Of a stretch of DNA of 64,000 nt, positions 1 through 11,436 are shown in pieces. Each line of letters starts with the position of its first letter. The stretch's first letter is position 1. The stretch comes from Hellea sp. GTDB lineage: Bacteria > Pseudomonadota > Alphaproteobacteria > Caulobacterales > Maricaulaceae. Made by a program: the position numbers and the translations under genes. The stretch spans positions 1 through 64,000 of the forward strand of contig JAOIVW010000009.1 in NCBI GenBank assembly GCA_028224375.1, written 5' to 3'. The notes under the pieces are model-generated. The model was not told the origin of the DNA and did not search any database. It was given only the letters and a program-made list of their open reading frames with translations.

Positions 1-258
1 GCCGATGCCGATTTGATATCGCAAAAGAATAGAACCTACGCGCCGGGGGCCATCACGATTAAACAAGGCAACACCGTCAAAATCATCAATGATGATATTT
101 TCCTGCATCATGCTTTTGTTGACAGCCCGAATATGAAGTTTGATTCCGGGTCACAGAAAAAAGGCACTATCGTAGAAATCGCCTTCAAAGAACGCGGCAT
201 TTATGACGTATTATGCGCCATCCACCCCAAGATGAAACTCGAAGTCACGGTTGAGTAA
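1..258 (+). CDS. Cupredoxin/plastocyanin-like protein, 5' end cut by window edge
   Basis: Open frame continues upstream of base 1 (ADADLISQKN...); cupredoxin-like pattern with HHAFVDSP and C-terminal YDVLCAIHPKMKLEVTVE (Cys-x2-His-x2-Met). Confidence 0.75.
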   Translation, partial: ADADLISQKNRTYAPGAITIKQGNTVKIINDDIFLHHAFVDSPNMKFDSGSQKKGTIVEIAFKERGIYDVLCAIHPKMKLEVTVE

Positions 259-463
259 ACCCAAGGGCTTAACCGGCCCCGCTACCGATAATCGCAAGTG
301 ATCTGCTGGGCCACGTCAACATAGTCTGTAGAATAGCTCACAGTCTCATCACGCTCGCTCTCAAAATTTAACCGTTTTGTGATTTGTCTTTTAGGGTAAC
401 CTTCAATATTTGCACATGCTAAGGACTGCTTACGCAGCTTTAAACATAAACAAGGTTATCATT

Positions 464-904
464 ATGAAACATCGTAAGTCTATTTTCATGTTAGGTTTTG
501 CTCTAGCTTTTACGGCGCCAATGATCGCAGCGCCTGCTTATGCGCAATCATCAGCCACAGCAGATAAGGTCGCGGCGGACCAGAACCAACCCTTCTTCAA
601 CTCAAAATATAGCATCAAAGGCACTTGGTCTTTAAGCCAGCGTAACGGAAAAACATACATTGATTTTTCGGATGACTTTAAGACTAAAAACGGACCTGAT
701 TTGAAAGTGTTTCTGTCTCCAACATCTGAGGATGATGTGAGCGGGAAAAATGCAGTCCAAGGCTCACTCCTTCTTGGTAGATTGAGAGACAATAAAGGAC
801 AGCAAGAATATTTAATTCCAAGCGGCACAGACCTGTCTAAATATAAAACGGTCCTCGTGCACTGCGAAGCCTATTCTGTCCTCTGGGGCGGCGGAAAACT
901 TTAA
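464..904 (+). CDS. DM13-domain secreted protein
   Basis: ATG at 464 (MKHRKSIFMLGF...) gives a signal peptide ending AYAQ; the body (GTWSLSQRNGKTYIDFSDDFKTKNGPDLKVFLSP...VLVHCEAYSVLWGGGKL) resembles DM13 domains. Confidence 0.75.
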   Translation: MKHRKSIFMLGFALAFTAPMIAAPAYAQSSATADKVAADQNQPFFNSKYSIKGTWSLSQRNGKTYIDFSDDFKTKNGPDLKVFLSPTSEDDVSGKNAVQGSLLLGRLRDNKGQQEYLIPSGTDLSKYKTVLVHCEAYSVLWGGGKL

Positions 905-1002
905 TCGCGGCCTGAACGACTATACTATATGATTTGACCCCTTTGCAGAGTCTTGCAATGGGGTCTTTCAGCTTTAAAATATATATATCTGAGGGGATTA
1001 TT

Positions 1003-1521
1003 ATGACTTTATATTTTCGCGGCATAGCTACACTTGCAAGCATAGCCGTATTATCGCTGACGGCGTGCTCACAAAATACAACAGCGCCTGCAGCCGATAC
1101 CGCCACAAAAAAAGTAGCAGAAAAAATACCGGAAACAGCGCAGGAAACCGTTCAAATCGCGACTCAAGGCAATAGCGAGTTTGAGTATATGTTTATGGAT
1201 AAATTTGAGCCAAAATTTAGCGAATTTGTCGGACTTGTACCCGGCGAGAGTTTTGATGACTCCAAGCCTAAAATAGATGCCGTTTTTACGGCCTATGATG
1301 GTCATGCCGAACCTCTGGCTATCCGCATGGAGCAAGACGTGGTCGAAGCGGGCTGGACACAAGTTCTGGTCACGCAAGACGGCCTGATGGACGGCACAGT
1401 CGCGGGTCAACAATTATTAGCCATATATGATGAAAATGGCGAACTAGTGTCCCATGGCATGCGCATTAAATGCCATAAGGATGACAGCGTATCTGAGTGG
1501 CAGAACACCGCTTGCGAATAA
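1003..1521 (+). CDS. Hypothetical lipoprotein
   Basis: ATG at 1003 (MTLYFRGIATLASIAVLSLTACSQ) with a clear LTAC lipobox. Confidence 0.65.
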   Translation: MTLYFRGIATLASIAVLSLTACSQNTTAPAADTATKKVAEKIPETAQETVQIATQGNSEFEYMFMDKFEPKFSEFVGLVPGESFDDSKPKIDAVFTAYDGHAEPLAIRMEQDVVEAGWTQVLVTQDGLMDGTVAGQQLLAIYDENGELVSHGMRIKCHKDDSVSEWQNTACE

Positions 1522-1543
1522 TTCGCGCGGCCCTGCCCTAACG

Positions 1544-1846
1544 TCATTGGCGACTATTGATAAGCCCGAAAGACTCACGCCCCACACGGTGCCACAGCGC
1601 ATCCCCAACCGCGCCCAAAGCCATGGTCAGTGAGAAAACCTTGCTGATACTCTGCACAGAAAACGGAGTCTCTGCATCCCCTGCCGAGAAGCAATCCCTT
1701 GCGGGGTCAGCAATCGCGATTCCAGAATGCTCTGAAGAAATACTCGCCAATGAAGGAATATAGTCAGCCACTTTGCCGCGCTCACTTTCCTAAGCCATGT
1801 CATGGGTGATTTCATCAACAATAGTTTGTAAATCAATAGAAGGCAT
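1544..1846 (-). pseudogene. glsA: Truncated glutaminase remnant
   Basis: Reverse strand reads [99 protein letters not shown]. Matches the glutaminase N-terminus ([18 protein letters not shown]) but has an in-frame TAG and ends after about 100 codons. Confidence 0.85.
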
Positions 1847-2094
1847 TTGAAAGTCTTTGCGAGGTCAAGTTAGGCTAAATTGACTTTACGAAAAGCCGAT
1901 TCATTGCAAGTATCCTAGCTGTGTTGTTGACAAATGCTCCTTCCTCCATTGACTAATGTTAAGATATCTCATCTGATTTAAACTCAAATAAATGAGTTTA
2001 TGATGCGTTTATTAACATATACACCAATTAAATCTTGACTGGACTTATCTCATAAGTTGTGCTTCATAAGTATCAATTTAATGGAGGGCGCGTT

Positions 2095-2379
2095 ATGGCA
2101 ATAGTGAAAGTTGTATTCACACGAAAAGAAAGTTCTGGACTGAAACAATCTGTTATTCGCGTAGGGTCTGAATATTTAAAATTCAATGCAAATGATGAAG
2201 CTGAGTTAAAACTTGATGAGAAAGTTATTCATCTTGTTCGTTGGTATATGTTAGGAAATCCTAGTTCTACACTTTCCCTCATATATGAATATACTGGCAA
2301 AAAGAAAACTGCTTTTGAATCTAAAATCCCTTCTAACCGCAGTAGAAAAACGGATTTTACAATTATTGAGCTAGACTGA
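2095..2379 (+). CDS. Hypothetical protein, first gene of an AT-rich two-gene unit
   Basis: ATG at 2095 after a GGAGGG-type RBS (atggagggcgcgttATG); the stop overlaps the next gene's start (TGATGAG). Confidence 0.6.
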   Translation: MAIVKVVFTRKESSGLKQSVIRVGSEYLKFNANDEAELKLDEKVIHLVRWYMLGNPSSTLSLIYEYTGKKKTAFESKIPSNRSRKTDFTIIELD

Positions 2380-3464
2380 TGAGAAAGTCACTTATCACCC
2401 TAATCTTCGTCCAAACTTATCTTTTTTTAGCATTAGATGCAGTAGCTCAATCTACTCCAGAAAACCCTTTTGGAATTACTCCCGACATCAGTCAATCTGG
2501 AGGTTTTTTCGGCTCCGGATTGCAAGTTGAAGCTAGCAAGGGCAGTTCCGATATTAAAGCAAATATTGGTTTTGACTTTGAAAATCCGGAAACCATTGAG
2601 AAAACCGTTTTTTCACTAATTGGTTCCACTTCTTTAAAGAAAAATGATGATCGTACCGACTTCATCACAGACAATGGCCTGCCGAGCGATTACTCCATCG
2701 GAGGTGAAATATCACACATATTTACAAATTTTCAGGATAATTTTGATGCAGACGCCGAGATTGCTAGAATTTTGAAATCCGCGCGTGATGAATGCAAAGT
2801 TCAATTTCCTAGCGAAAAAGTCAAGTGTTCAAAATTAACTGGCGGTGACCTTTTAGAATCCCGATTTTCAGGTCTAACTACAAGTCGCGAAAAACAACTT
2901 TTGACAACAAACCCAAACCTTGTAAATTTTACTAATGCAAATTTTTACTTGGTATCTTTTTCAGGAAAAATAGGAGAAGAAACTCAAAAGTATAGAAATT
3001 CAATGACTTTTGAGGAAATCGTGGAAAATAAAACACCTTATTCACTTTCTGCATCTTTAGGACTAGCACCTAGTGCTAGTGCTGTATCTTATTACGCCGG
3101 AGTATCCCACGAAATTTCTTACAAGGCAGATGACAAGAGAATTTTATGTAATTCTGAAACACCTATAGAATGCTTCAACTCTTCTTTTGCAGAGCCTGAA
3201 AAGAAAAAAGAATCTACTGTTTATGGTCTATTTAGAATCCAAAAGAGTGTTTCTATAGGACGTCAAGAGTTTCCAATTGGAATAGAGGCAAAAATTGCTT
3301 ATGACTTTAATAACAAAGTTCTTGGAACTGAAGTCCCAGTATATTTTTCTATCAACAAAGAAGGAGATTTAATTGGTGGAGTAAGATTCCGGTGGGACGA
3401 TGACGACGATCCGGATATATCTTTAGGTGTCTTTATTGGGAAGAAATTCAACCTATTTAACTAA
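2379..3464 (+). CDS. Hypothetical secreted or outer-membrane protein
   Basis: 361 aa with N-terminal signal peptide (MRKSLITLIFVQTYLFLALDAVAQS); the C-terminus alternates like beta strands and ends in aromatic strands (ISLGVFIGKKFNLFN). Confidence 0.6.
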   Translation: MRKSLITLIFVQTYLFLALDAVAQSTPENPFGITPDISQSGGFFGSGLQVEASKGSSDIKANIGFDFENPETIEKTVFSLIGSTSLKKNDDRTDFITDNGLPSDYSIGGEISHIFTNFQDNFDADAEIARILKSARDECKVQFPSEKVKCSKLTGGDLLESRFSGLTTSREKQLLTTNPNLVNFTNANFYLVSFSGKIGEETQKYRNSMTFEEIVENKTPYSLSASLGLAPSASAVSYYAGVSHEISYKADDKRILCNSETPIECFNSSFAEPEKKKESTVYGLFRIQKSVSIGRQEFPIGIEAKIAYDFNNKVLGTEVPVYFSINKEGDLIGGVRFRWDDDDDPDISLGVFIGKKFNLFN

Positions 3465-3660
3465 CCCATAAATTATATTTCACTCGTAAAATCTGTTCGA
3501 AGTAAAAATTTAAATACATCGTGGTGTGAATATGCTAGTTTTTTGAATAATAACTATTGTGGAGACATAAATTTTATTTGTCTTTACTTACTAAACAACC
3601 CTCCCCCATTGCCCTGCGCCCTGATAAGCCTTATCTTAGAGGGCCGACTCAGAGTTATTT

Positions 3661-6600
3661 ATGCAGATCAAACGTCATTATACCACTTCGGGCGATAGCC
3701 CCTATGCCGCTTTAGCCTTTGCTAAGGTGACAAGTGAGGTGCGCGATTTTAATGGCGAGGCCATATCTGAGGCGATTGAATTTGACGCGCCTGAAAACTG
3801 GTCGCAGGTTGCCTGTGATATTCTCGCGCAGAAATATTTCCGCCGTGCAGGTGTCGCGTCTAACCTCAAAGCCGTCAAAGAGGACGGCGTCCCTGATTGG
3901 CTGCGCCGCCACGAACCTGATGACAGTAAGCCCAAAAAGGGCAAGAAGCTCTTTAAGCTTGGCGGCGAGACAGATGCACGTCAGGTCTTTGACCGTCTGG
4001 CGGGCTGCTGGACCTATTGGGGCTGGAAGGGCGGTTATTTTAACGCCGAGTCTGATGCCCGCGCATTTTATGATGAGATGCGCTTCATGCTCGCCTCGCA
4101 AATCGCAGCACCTAATTCTCCGCAATGGTTTAACACAGGTCTTAACTGGGCTTATGGCATAAACGGGCCCGCCCAAGGGCACAGCTTTGTGGATTATGAG
4201 ACTGGCGAAGTTCACGCCTCCACCAGCGCCTATGAACATCCACAGCCCCATGCTTGTTTTATTCAATCGACCAAAGATGACCTGCTCGCTGAAGGCGGGA
4301 TTATGGACCTTTGGACGCGTGAAGCACGGCTATTTAAATATGGCTCAGGCACAGGCTCAAACTTTTCTAATATTCGCGGGTCGGGCGAACCGCTTTCAGG
4401 CGGCGGCGTGTCGTCTGGCCTGATGAGTTTCCTCAAAGTCGGTGATGTCTCTGCGGGCGCGATTAAATCAGGCGGTACAACGCGCCGCGCCGCCAAAATG
4501 GTGATTGTCGATATTGATCATCCTGATGTGGAAACCTTCATCGATTGGAAAACCAGCGAAGAGATGAAAGTCGCCGCATTGGTCGCGGGGTCCAAAGTCC
4601 TTAAACGCCGCCTCAATGCTATTCTGAAAGCCTGCATCAATTGCTCAGGCACCGAAGAAGAATGTTTTGATGTGCAGGAAAATGCGGCCCTAAAACGCGA
4701 GATTAAAGCCGCCCGCCGCGACGGCGTGCCTGACGGCGCAATACAGCGCACATTGCATCTGGCCCGCCAAGGTATCGATGTTATCGAAGTGCCTGAACTG
4801 GATGCCGATTGGGACAGCGAAGCTTATTCCACCGTTTCAGGCCAAAATGCCAATAACACAGTGCGCGTTACCGACGCCTTCCTAGAGGCCGTCAAAAATG
4901 ACGAGACATGGGACCTCATCCGCCGCACAGATGGCGCGGTAGCCAAAAACGTCCGCGCGCGTGACCTCTGGCACAAAGTCGCGAAATCCGCCTGGTCTTC
5001 AGCCGATCCGGGCGTGCAATATCATGACACGATTAATGCGTGGAATACCTGTTCTGAGAGCGGGCCCATTACAGGCTCAAACCCCTGTTCAGAATATATG
5101 TTCTTGGACGACACGGCTTGTAACCTCGCCTCGCTCAACCTGATTAAATTCCGCACGGAAGATAATCAATTTGACGTGAAAGCTTTTGAACATGCCTCGC
5201 GTCTTTGGACAATCGTGCTCGAAATATCTGTAATGATGGCGCAATTCCCGTCCAAAGAAATTGCTAAACGCTCTTATGAGTTTCGCACACTTGGTCTCGG
5301 CTATGCCAATTTAGGCGGACTTCTTATGTCTTGCGGCTATGCTTATGACAGCACAGAAGGCCGCGCGGCGGCAGGCGCGATTACCGCTATGTTGACAGGC
5401 ACGGCCTATGTTACCTCTGCCGAGATGGCCAAGTCCATGGGCGCCTTCCCGCTCTATAAAGACAATGCCGCGCCGATGATGCGGGTGATACACAACCATC
5501 GCCGCGCCGCTGAAGGGCGCGTGGCCTATGACGCGCTGTCCTATCAACCCATGCCGCTTAACCGCAGTGAGTGTCCTTTTGACGGCATTTCCCAGCGCGC
5601 CGTGGGCCTTTGGAAACGCGCACAGAAACTTGGCTCTGAAACAGGCTTTCGCAACGCCCAAGTCTCTGTCATCGCTCCGACAGGCACAATTGGCTTGCTG
5701 ATGGATTGCGACACAACCGGGATTGAGCCTGACTTTGCTTTGGTCAAATTTAAAAAACTCGCAGGCGGTGGACACTTTAAAATTATTAACCGCTCCGTCC
5801 CGCGCGCGCTTTCCGCACTGGGCTATTCCGAAAAGCAAGCCAAAGACATTATCACATATGCTTTGGGTCACGGCACGCTTAAGGGCGCAGAGGGCGTAAA
5901 TCACGCACGGCTGAAAGAACGCGGCTTTAGCGCTCTTGAGCTTGGCCTCGTTGAATCCGCCCTGCCCGAAGCCTTTGATATTCGCTATGTCTTTAGCCGC
6001 TGGACATTAGGTGATGATTTTTGCCGTGACGGATTAGGCCTGACAGAAGAACAGCTTACGACACATGGCTCTGACCTTTTGCCTGTGCTGGGCTTTTCGG
6101 CTGAGGATATCAACGCCGCTAACGTCTATTGCTCCGGCGCGATGTCGCTAGAAGGCGCGCCGCATTTGGCCGCCGAGCACTTACCCGTTTTCGATTGCGC
6201 CACGCCATGCGGACGTATCGGCACGCGCGCGCTCAGTTCTGAGTCGCATATTTTAATGATGGCCGCCGCGCAGCCCTTTATCTCGGGCGCGATTTCCAAA
6301 ACGGTCAATATGCCTGCCGCCGCAACGATTGATGAATGCGCTGATATATATGAGCAAGCGCACCGCTTGGGACTTAAAGCCATTGCGCTCTATCGCGACG
6401 GCTCGAAACTCTCGCAGCCGCTCAACTCCGCCGTCTTTAGTGATGCCGACCTTGATGAGCTTGAAGACGCCATCGAAAAACCCGCCGCGCAACGCGCCGC
6501 CGCAGGGGCCGAACGTATCGTCGAGAAAATTATCGAGCGCGTAATTGAGAAACCCATCCACCGTGAACGCCTGCCTGACCGCCGCACGGGTTATATCCAG

Positions 6601-7335
6601 AAAGCCTCAGTCGGGGGCCATAAGGTCTATCTGCATACAGGTGAATTTGAAGATGGTAGCCTTGGCGAAATTTTTATCGACATGCATAAAGAAGGCGCAG
6701 CTTTCCGAAGCTTGATGAATAACTTTGCCATCGCCATTTCTATTGGCCTTCAATATGGCGTGCCGCTCGAAGAATTTGTCGAAGCCTATACTTTCACCCG
6801 CTTTGAACCTAATGGGCCCGTCCAAGGCAATGACCGGATTAAATTCGCCAATTCTATTTTGGATTATATCTTCCGCGAGCTTGGGATCTCCTATCTCGGC
6901 TGGGATGATCTGGCCCATGTCGACCCCAATAGCGGCGCAGGCGATCAGCTTGGCCTCGGCGCAGCAGAACGTCATACAAGCGCCGAAGCTACGGATGAAC
7001 AGCTGACCCTGCCTGGCTATTCCAAAGGCTTTAACCGCGACGGCGGCAGTGATGATAATATCGTCCCCTTCGCGGCCCCGCCCAAGGCTGATAATGATGA
7101 TCCTATGGCCCTTGAGCTAGATAAGGAAGTCTTGGATGTGGATGTCGAACTGACAGATATTCAAAAATCTGGAACATCAGGCAGCTCTATGGCTGCCGCG
7201 CCTAGCGCCGCACAAAACGCCCGCTTCCAAGGCTATACAGGCGACCCCTGCCCGGAATGCGGTCATTTCACGCTGATAAGAAACGGCACTTGCCAAAAAT
7301 GCGATAGCTGCGGCACGACAACGGGGTGTTCATAG
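3661..7335 (+). CDS. nrdJ: Adenosylcobalamin-dependent (class II) ribonucleoside-diphosphate reductase
   Basis: 1224 aa; [61 protein letters not shown]-terminal CPECG...[14 protein letters not shown]. Confidence 0.95.
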   Translation: MQIKRHYTTSGDSPYAALAFAKVTSEVRDFNGEAISEAIEFDAPENWSQVACDILAQKYFRRAGVASNLKAVKEDGVPDWLRRHEPDDSKPKKGKKLFKLGGETDARQVFDRLAGCWTYWGWKGGYFNAESDARAFYDEMRFMLASQIAAPNSPQWFNTGLNWAYGINGPAQGHSFVDYETGEVHASTSAYEHPQPHACFIQSTKDDLLAEGGIMDLWTREARLFKYGSGTGSNFSNIRGSGEPLSGGGVSSGLMSFLKVGDVSAGAIKSGGTTRRAAKMVIVDIDHPDVETFIDWKTSEEMKVAALVAGSKVLKRRLNAILKACINCSGTEEECFDVQENAALKREIKAARRDGVPDGAIQRTLHLARQGIDVIEVPELDADWDSEAYSTVSGQNANNTVRVTDAFLEAVKNDETWDLIRRTDGAVAKNVRARDLWHKVAKSAWSSADPGVQYHDTINAWNTCSESGPITGSNPCSEYMFLDDTACNLASLNLIKFRTEDNQFDVKAFEHASRLWTIVLEISVMMAQFPSKEIAKRSYEFRTLGLGYANLGGLLMSCGYAYDSTEGRAAAGAITAMLTGTAYVTSAEMAKSMGAFPLYKDNAAPMMRVIHNHRRAAEGRVAYDALSYQPMPLNRSECPFDGISQRAVGLWKRAQKLGSETGFRNAQVSVIAPTGTIGLLMDCDTTGIEPDFALVKFKKLAGGGHFKIINRSVPRALSALGYSEKQAKDIITYALGHGTLKGAEGVNHARLKERGFSALELGLVESALPEAFDIRYVFSRWTLGDDFCRDGLGLTEEQLTTHGSDLLPVLGFSAEDINAANVYCSGAMSLEGAPHLAAEHLPVFDCATPCGRIGTRALSSESHILMMAAAQPFISGAISKTVNMPAAATIDECADIYEQAHRLGLKAIALYRDGSKLSQPLNSAVFSDADLDELEDAIEKPAAQRAAAGAERIVEKIIERVIEKPIHRERLPDRRTGYIQKASVGGHKVYLHTGEFEDGSLGEIFIDMHKEGAAFRSLMNNFAIAISIGLQYGVPLEEFVEAYTFTRFEPNGPVQGNDRIKFANSILDYIFRELGISYLGWDDLAHVDPNSGAGDQLGLGAAERHTSAEATDEQLTLPGYSKGFNRDGGSDDNIVPFAAPPKADNDDPMALELDKEVLDVDVELTDIQKSGTSGSSMAAAPSAAQNARFQGYTGDPCPECGHFTLIRNGTCQKCDSCGTTTGCS

Positions 7336-7441
7336 GTCCTGCCCGAAGCTGTGACCAAATTACCACGTTACTGTTATTTAAGCTTACATTACAGGGATTT
7401 TAATCGTCTAATCGGGTGTAAATCTGTATGTGGGTGACGAT

Positions 7442-8359
7442 ATGATTAGGGATATCAGCATAAAAGCCGCGCTCTCTGCGCTTGCAATGACTGCTTTTGC
7501 TATGCCTGCCTTTGCGCAATCTCCAATACGTGTGGATACGCGCATACACTCTTCTTCGGGCTCTTGCTCTCAATGTGATTTGTCCAATAAGCGGATGAAC
7601 GGAATGAAGCTTAAAAATGCTAATTTTTCAGGCGCTCTTTTTAATAACTCGAATCTCTCCGGTGGTAACTTTGACGGGTCTAACCTGACAGGCAGCCATT
7701 TTCGTAAAGCGTTGCTTTATGGTGTTGAGGGCCAGAATGTAAATATGAACGGCGCGAACCTTCAGGACGCGACATTGACTGAAGCTAAGCTAGACCAATC
7801 TTTATTTATCGGGACAAATTTCCGTCGCGCGGACCTGACCCGCGGAGACTTTAAAGATGGCGATTTTCGTAAAACATCATTCCAGCGCGCCACGGCGACA
7901 GAAGCTAACTTCCAAAACGGTAATTTCACCAACGCTAAGCTAGATGATATCAACTTACACAAAGCCAATTTAGATGGCGGTCACTTTAACGGCGTGACGT
8001 TTGGCAATGCCATATTGCTCGACGCGACAATGATGGCGACAGATATTTCTGATGCCGATTTGTCCATGACACAAGGCCTCAAGCAAGACCAACTCAATGC
8101 GGCGTGCGGGAATATGAATACGCGTCTGCCCTATGATTTGTCTGTACCTTATTGCGAAGGCACTTTGGCGGCGGAGATGACACATGATCATGACAAGCTT
8201 GATCCAGAAACGACAAAAGCGGTGAAGCACATTGAGCGCGCCATTACAGATGTCGAAGACATTCTGAAAGCCACGCCCGCCAGTGACCGGGCGCTGCGCC
8301 GGAAGCTGCAAGGTGTTCACTCTGACTTGGTGCATTCTAAACGCATGATTGAGCGTTAA
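7442..8359 (+). CDS. Secreted pentapeptide-repeat protein
   Basis: Signal peptide (MIRDISIKAALSALAMTAFAMPAFAQ) then many A(N/D)LXX-type repeats (NANFSGALFNNSNLSGGNFDGSNLTG...). Confidence 0.85.
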   Translation: MIRDISIKAALSALAMTAFAMPAFAQSPIRVDTRIHSSSGSCSQCDLSNKRMNGMKLKNANFSGALFNNSNLSGGNFDGSNLTGSHFRKALLYGVEGQNVNMNGANLQDATLTEAKLDQSLFIGTNFRRADLTRGDFKDGDFRKTSFQRATATEANFQNGNFTNAKLDDINLHKANLDGGHFNGVTFGNAILLDATMMATDISDADLSMTQGLKQDQLNAACGNMNTRLPYDLSVPYCEGTLAAEMTHDHDKLDPETTKAVKHIERAITDVEDILKATPASDRALRRKLQGVHSDLVHSKRMIER

Positions 8360-8395
8360 AAAAAGGGCCCTTTGAGGCCCTTTTATTTTACTTTT
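8360..8395. terminator. Bidirectional intrinsic terminator between pentapeptide gene and aspS
   Basis: aaaaaaGGGCCctttgaGGCCCttttatttt: GC stem flanked by A-run and T-run, between convergent genes. Confidence 0.8.
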
Positions 8396-8399
8396 AAAT

Positions 8400-10232
8400 T
8401 TAATCCTTGGGCGCGGGCGGCACCAATTTCAGGTGTAGCTCTTTCAGCTGTTTATTATCCACCTCCGCAGGCGCATTCATCATCAAGTCTTGAGCCTGTC
8501 CGTTCATGGGGAAGAGGATAACGTCGCGGATTGTGTTCGTGCCCGCAAGGAGCATAACAATACGGTCAACGCCCGGGGCAATACCGCCATGGGGCGGCGC
8601 GCCAAATTTAAAGGCGTTAATCATGCCTGCGAATTTATCCTCGACCACTTCGGGGCCATAACCGGCGATATCAAACGCTTTATACATAACGTCAGCTTTG
8701 TGGTTTCGGATAGCGCCTGAGGACAGCTCGACGCCGTTACAGACAATGTCATATTGATAGGCGAGGATGTCGAGTTTCTTCTCGTCTGTATCAGCCTCTT
8801 CCAAAACCTGCATGGCGGTTTTACCTGCGGGGGCTTGCGGCATTGAGAAGGGGTTATGCGAGAAGTCGATTTTCTTATTATCTTCATCCCACTCATACAT
8901 TGGGTAATCCACAACCCAGCAAAATTTAAATGTACCTTCGGGAATGAGGTCCAGGTCCGCCGCGACTTTGTTCCGCGCCGCGCCTGCGAGTTTATAAGCA
9001 TCGTTCTTTTTGCCCGCAGAGAAGAAGACACCGTCCCCTGCCCCAAGGTCCATTTTTTCGAGCAATGATTTCAGCAAGTCAGGATCAAAGTTTTTAAGCG
9101 CGGGGTCTTGAGACACAACCGCGCCGTCTTCTTCGCGTAGGCGGGCATAGCCGAGGCCCGGCGCCTGCATTTCTTTCTTGGCCCATTTGTCGAGGCTATC
9201 GAAGAATTTGCGAGACTGGCTATCCGTTGCGCCCGGCGCAGGAATGGCAATGACTTTACCGCCGCCGCCTGTAATTTTGGCGAAAATGCCAAAGCCTGTC
9301 TTGCTCTCATCCTTAAAAAACTCAGACACATCGGTCAGCTCAAAGGGTATACGCAAGTCAGGTTTGTCCGAGCCATATTTTTCTATCGACTCTTTATAAG
9401 GAATGCGCGGGAATGGTGTTTCAACTTCGCGGCCATCCGCGAACTCTTCAAACACGCCCGCCATGACAGGTTCAATCGCTTGGAAGACGTCTTCTTGGGT
9501 GACAAAACTCATCTCGATATCGAGCTGATAAAACTCACCGGGGGAGCGGTCCGCGCGCGCATCTTCATCGCGGAAACAGGGCGCGATTTGGAAGTAGCGG
9601 TCAAAGCCCGCCACCATAAGCAACTGCTTAAATTGCTGCGGCGCTTGCGGGAGAGCGTAAAACTTACCGGGGTTTAGGCGGCTCGGCACAAGGAAATCCC
9701 GCGCCCCTTCAGGCGAGCTCGCCGTAAGGATAGGTGTTTGAAATTCTGTAAAGCCTTGGGCAATCATACGGCTGCGCAGTGAGTTAATCACTTGGCCGCG
9801 CAGGATGATATTCTTGTGCAAAGTCTCTCGGCGTAAATCTAGATAACGATGCTTGAGACGGATTTCTTCAGGATAGTCTTGCTCGCCAAAGACAGGAAGC
9901 GGGAGGGGCGCGGCGGCGCTCTCGATAATGGCTTCATCGGCGCGAAGCTCAACCTCACCAGTCGGTATTTCAGGATTGATGGCTTCTGCGTCGCGCTCAA
10001 GCAATTCACCTGTCACGGTGATAACGGACTCGCTCGTGCAGCGTTTTAGGTCTTCATAAAATGACGCCGTTGGATAGACAACAACTTGGCTGATGCCGTA
10101 ATGGTCGCGCAAATCGATAAAGAGCGCATTGGCATGTTCGCGTTTGCGGTGCACCCAGCCTGATAATTTGACGGTTTCGCCAACGTTAGATTTGCGTAAT
10201 TCTCCACAAGTGTGGCTGCGGTAAGCGTGCAT
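8400..10232 (-). CDS. aspS: Aspartyl-tRNA synthetase
   Basis: [13 protein letters not shown]...; class II aaRS motifs [48 protein letters not shown] and [13 protein letters not shown]. Confidence 0.95.
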   Translation of the reverse strand: MHAYRSHTCGELRKSNVGETVKLSGWVHRKREHANALFIDLRDHYGISQVVVYPTASFYEDLKRCTSESVITVTGELLERDAEAINPEIPTGEVELRADEAIIESAAAPLPLPVFGEQDYPEEIRLKHRYLDLRRETLHKNIILRGQVINSLRSRMIAQGFTEFQTPILTASSPEGARDFLVPSRLNPGKFYALPQAPQQFKQLLMVAGFDRYFQIAPCFRDEDARADRSPGEFYQLDIEMSFVTQEDVFQAIEPVMAGVFEEFADGREVETPFPRIPYKESIEKYGSDKPDLRIPFELTDVSEFFKDESKTGFGIFAKITGGGGKVIAIPAPGATDSQSRKFFDSLDKWAKKEMQAPGLGYARLREEDGAVVSQDPALKNFDPDLLKSLLEKMDLGAGDGVFFSAGKKNDAYKLAGAARNKVAADLDLIPEGTFKFCWVVDYPMYEWDEDNKKIDFSHNPFSMPQAPAGKTAMQVLEEADTDEKKLDILAYQYDIVCNGVELSSGAIRNHKADVMYKAFDIAGYGPEVVEDKFAGMINAFKFGAPPHGGIAPGVDRIVMLLAGTNTIRDVILFPMNGQAQDLMMNAPAEVDNKQLKELHLKLVPPAPKD

Positions 10233-10502
10233 GAGACTCTCCATCATTTCCGCAGATTGGATAAACGGTCCAGCGCGGGTTTAACACGGTTGATGTAAGA
10301 GGCGGGGATTAGCGGATGGCGGGGGGAAGTCAAGTGGGAGGCGCGGATGATAGTGGCCTCAAAATGACAGCATTTTTGGTTCTAAGTAAAAGTGAACGGC
10401 TCATGAATAAAAGTTTCAGAAAATGTTCAATCGTGATACGTATCACAGACATCAAGGGGACGGGGTGTACTGTTCTCTCTAATTATTAGATGGAGACTTA
10501 AA

Positions 10503-10973
10503 ATGAATATCAAAACTATCGCCTTAATCAGCACAGCCTTTTCACTCTTTGCCGTGGAAGCCTACGCACATGTCAATCATGACACCGCTGCACCTTCGAA
10601 TTTACCCGCAGCTATTGAAGCCAATCAGAACATTGTGCCTTCGAGTTCACTGTTAGACGTAAAAATCTATGCACAAGCTAACCACAACACAACACGTTCA
10701 AATAGGAAGAAAGGCGGAATCGTTGCGCCGGCTGACACGGGCACGCCCGACGTTGAGGTTGAGACAACATCGTCGTCTCAAGAAACAACTGGACACGTCA
10801 CGCTCGTCAGACGGGCAGACCCAAGCGGCGGCGATACCGCCACAGGATGCGTTATGCTCGACCGCTCGCCTGATGAAAATTGTGATGGCGTAGCTGATGA
10901 CGCGGTACCCACCAAAATAGATGATAGACGGACAATAAGAAGAAGACCTGAACCCAGACAACAAAGACGGTAA
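10503..10973 (+). CDS. Hypothetical secreted protein
   Basis: Signal peptide MNIKTIALISTAFSLFAVEAYAH; no recognisable domain. Confidence 0.5.
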   Translation: MNIKTIALISTAFSLFAVEAYAHVNHDTAAPSNLPAAIEANQNIVPSSSLLDVKIYAQANHNTTRSNRKKGGIVAPADTGTPDVEVETTSSSQETTGHVTLVRRADPSGGDTATGCVMLDRSPDENCDGVADDAVPTKIDDRRTIRRRPEPRQQRR

Positions 10974-11058
10974 GGATCGTCTGTAACATGAGCCTCGGAG
11001 ATAAACCGGGGTTCATAGTTGGCTTCAACGCGCCTCTTAACTTGGGGTGCGTTGGCAA

Positions 11059-11103
11059 TAAAAAAACCGCCCACCACGCAGAGAGAGAAAGCGTAGCAGG
11101 CGG
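11059..11103 (-). terminator. Intrinsic terminator of the pspA-yiaAB operon
   Basis: Reverse strand CCGCCtgctaCGC...GCGtggtgGGCGGttttttt. Confidence 0.75.
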
Positions 11104-11139
11104 CCAGTTGGCTGGGGGAGCCGAGTTTAAATATTTGAC

Positions 11140-11403
11140 TTAGCTCGTATGAGCATACTCCTGTAGGAGCCTGTCTTGTTTTGCCATTTCGATCTTTGTG
11201 CTGACATCGCCTTGGACGCGTAGATCGTGGAGCGTTTTGACAAGGGTGACCAGCGAGCCTGAGAGGAAGATTATTCCCATCCCGACATAGCCTTTCGTCG
11301 CCAGATTAATCGGCATGAGGAAGAGTGACATACCGAGCATGGCATAAGCCACGCCAACGCAAATATAATTATAAGTTATCCAAGTTTGTGAATGTCCGAG
11401 CAT
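11140..11403 (-). CDS. Small inner-membrane protein, YiaAB two-helix-like
   Basis: Two hydrophobic helices with the YiaA/YiaB-like pattern (VGVAYAMLGMSLFLMP...KGYVGMGIIFLSGSLVTLVKTLHDLR). Confidence 0.6.
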   Translation of the reverse strand: MLGHSQTWITYNYICVGVAYAMLGMSLFLMPINLATKGYVGMGIIFLSGSLVTLVKTLHDLRVQGDVSTKIEMAKQDRLLQEYAHTS

Positions 11404-11436
11404 AATAATCTCCTGTTCGAATTTAAGTTAAAGTTT

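Noticed and set aside
5311-5904. Long minus-strand ORF of 197 aa
   Set aside because: Lies entirely antisense within nrdJ, whose frame is strongly supported; typical GC-skewed shadow ORF.
7442-8359. Pentapeptide protein as a quinolone-resistance Qnr-like determinant
   Set aside because: It has a signal peptide and is predicted to be exported, unlike cytoplasmic Qnr proteins acting on gyrase.
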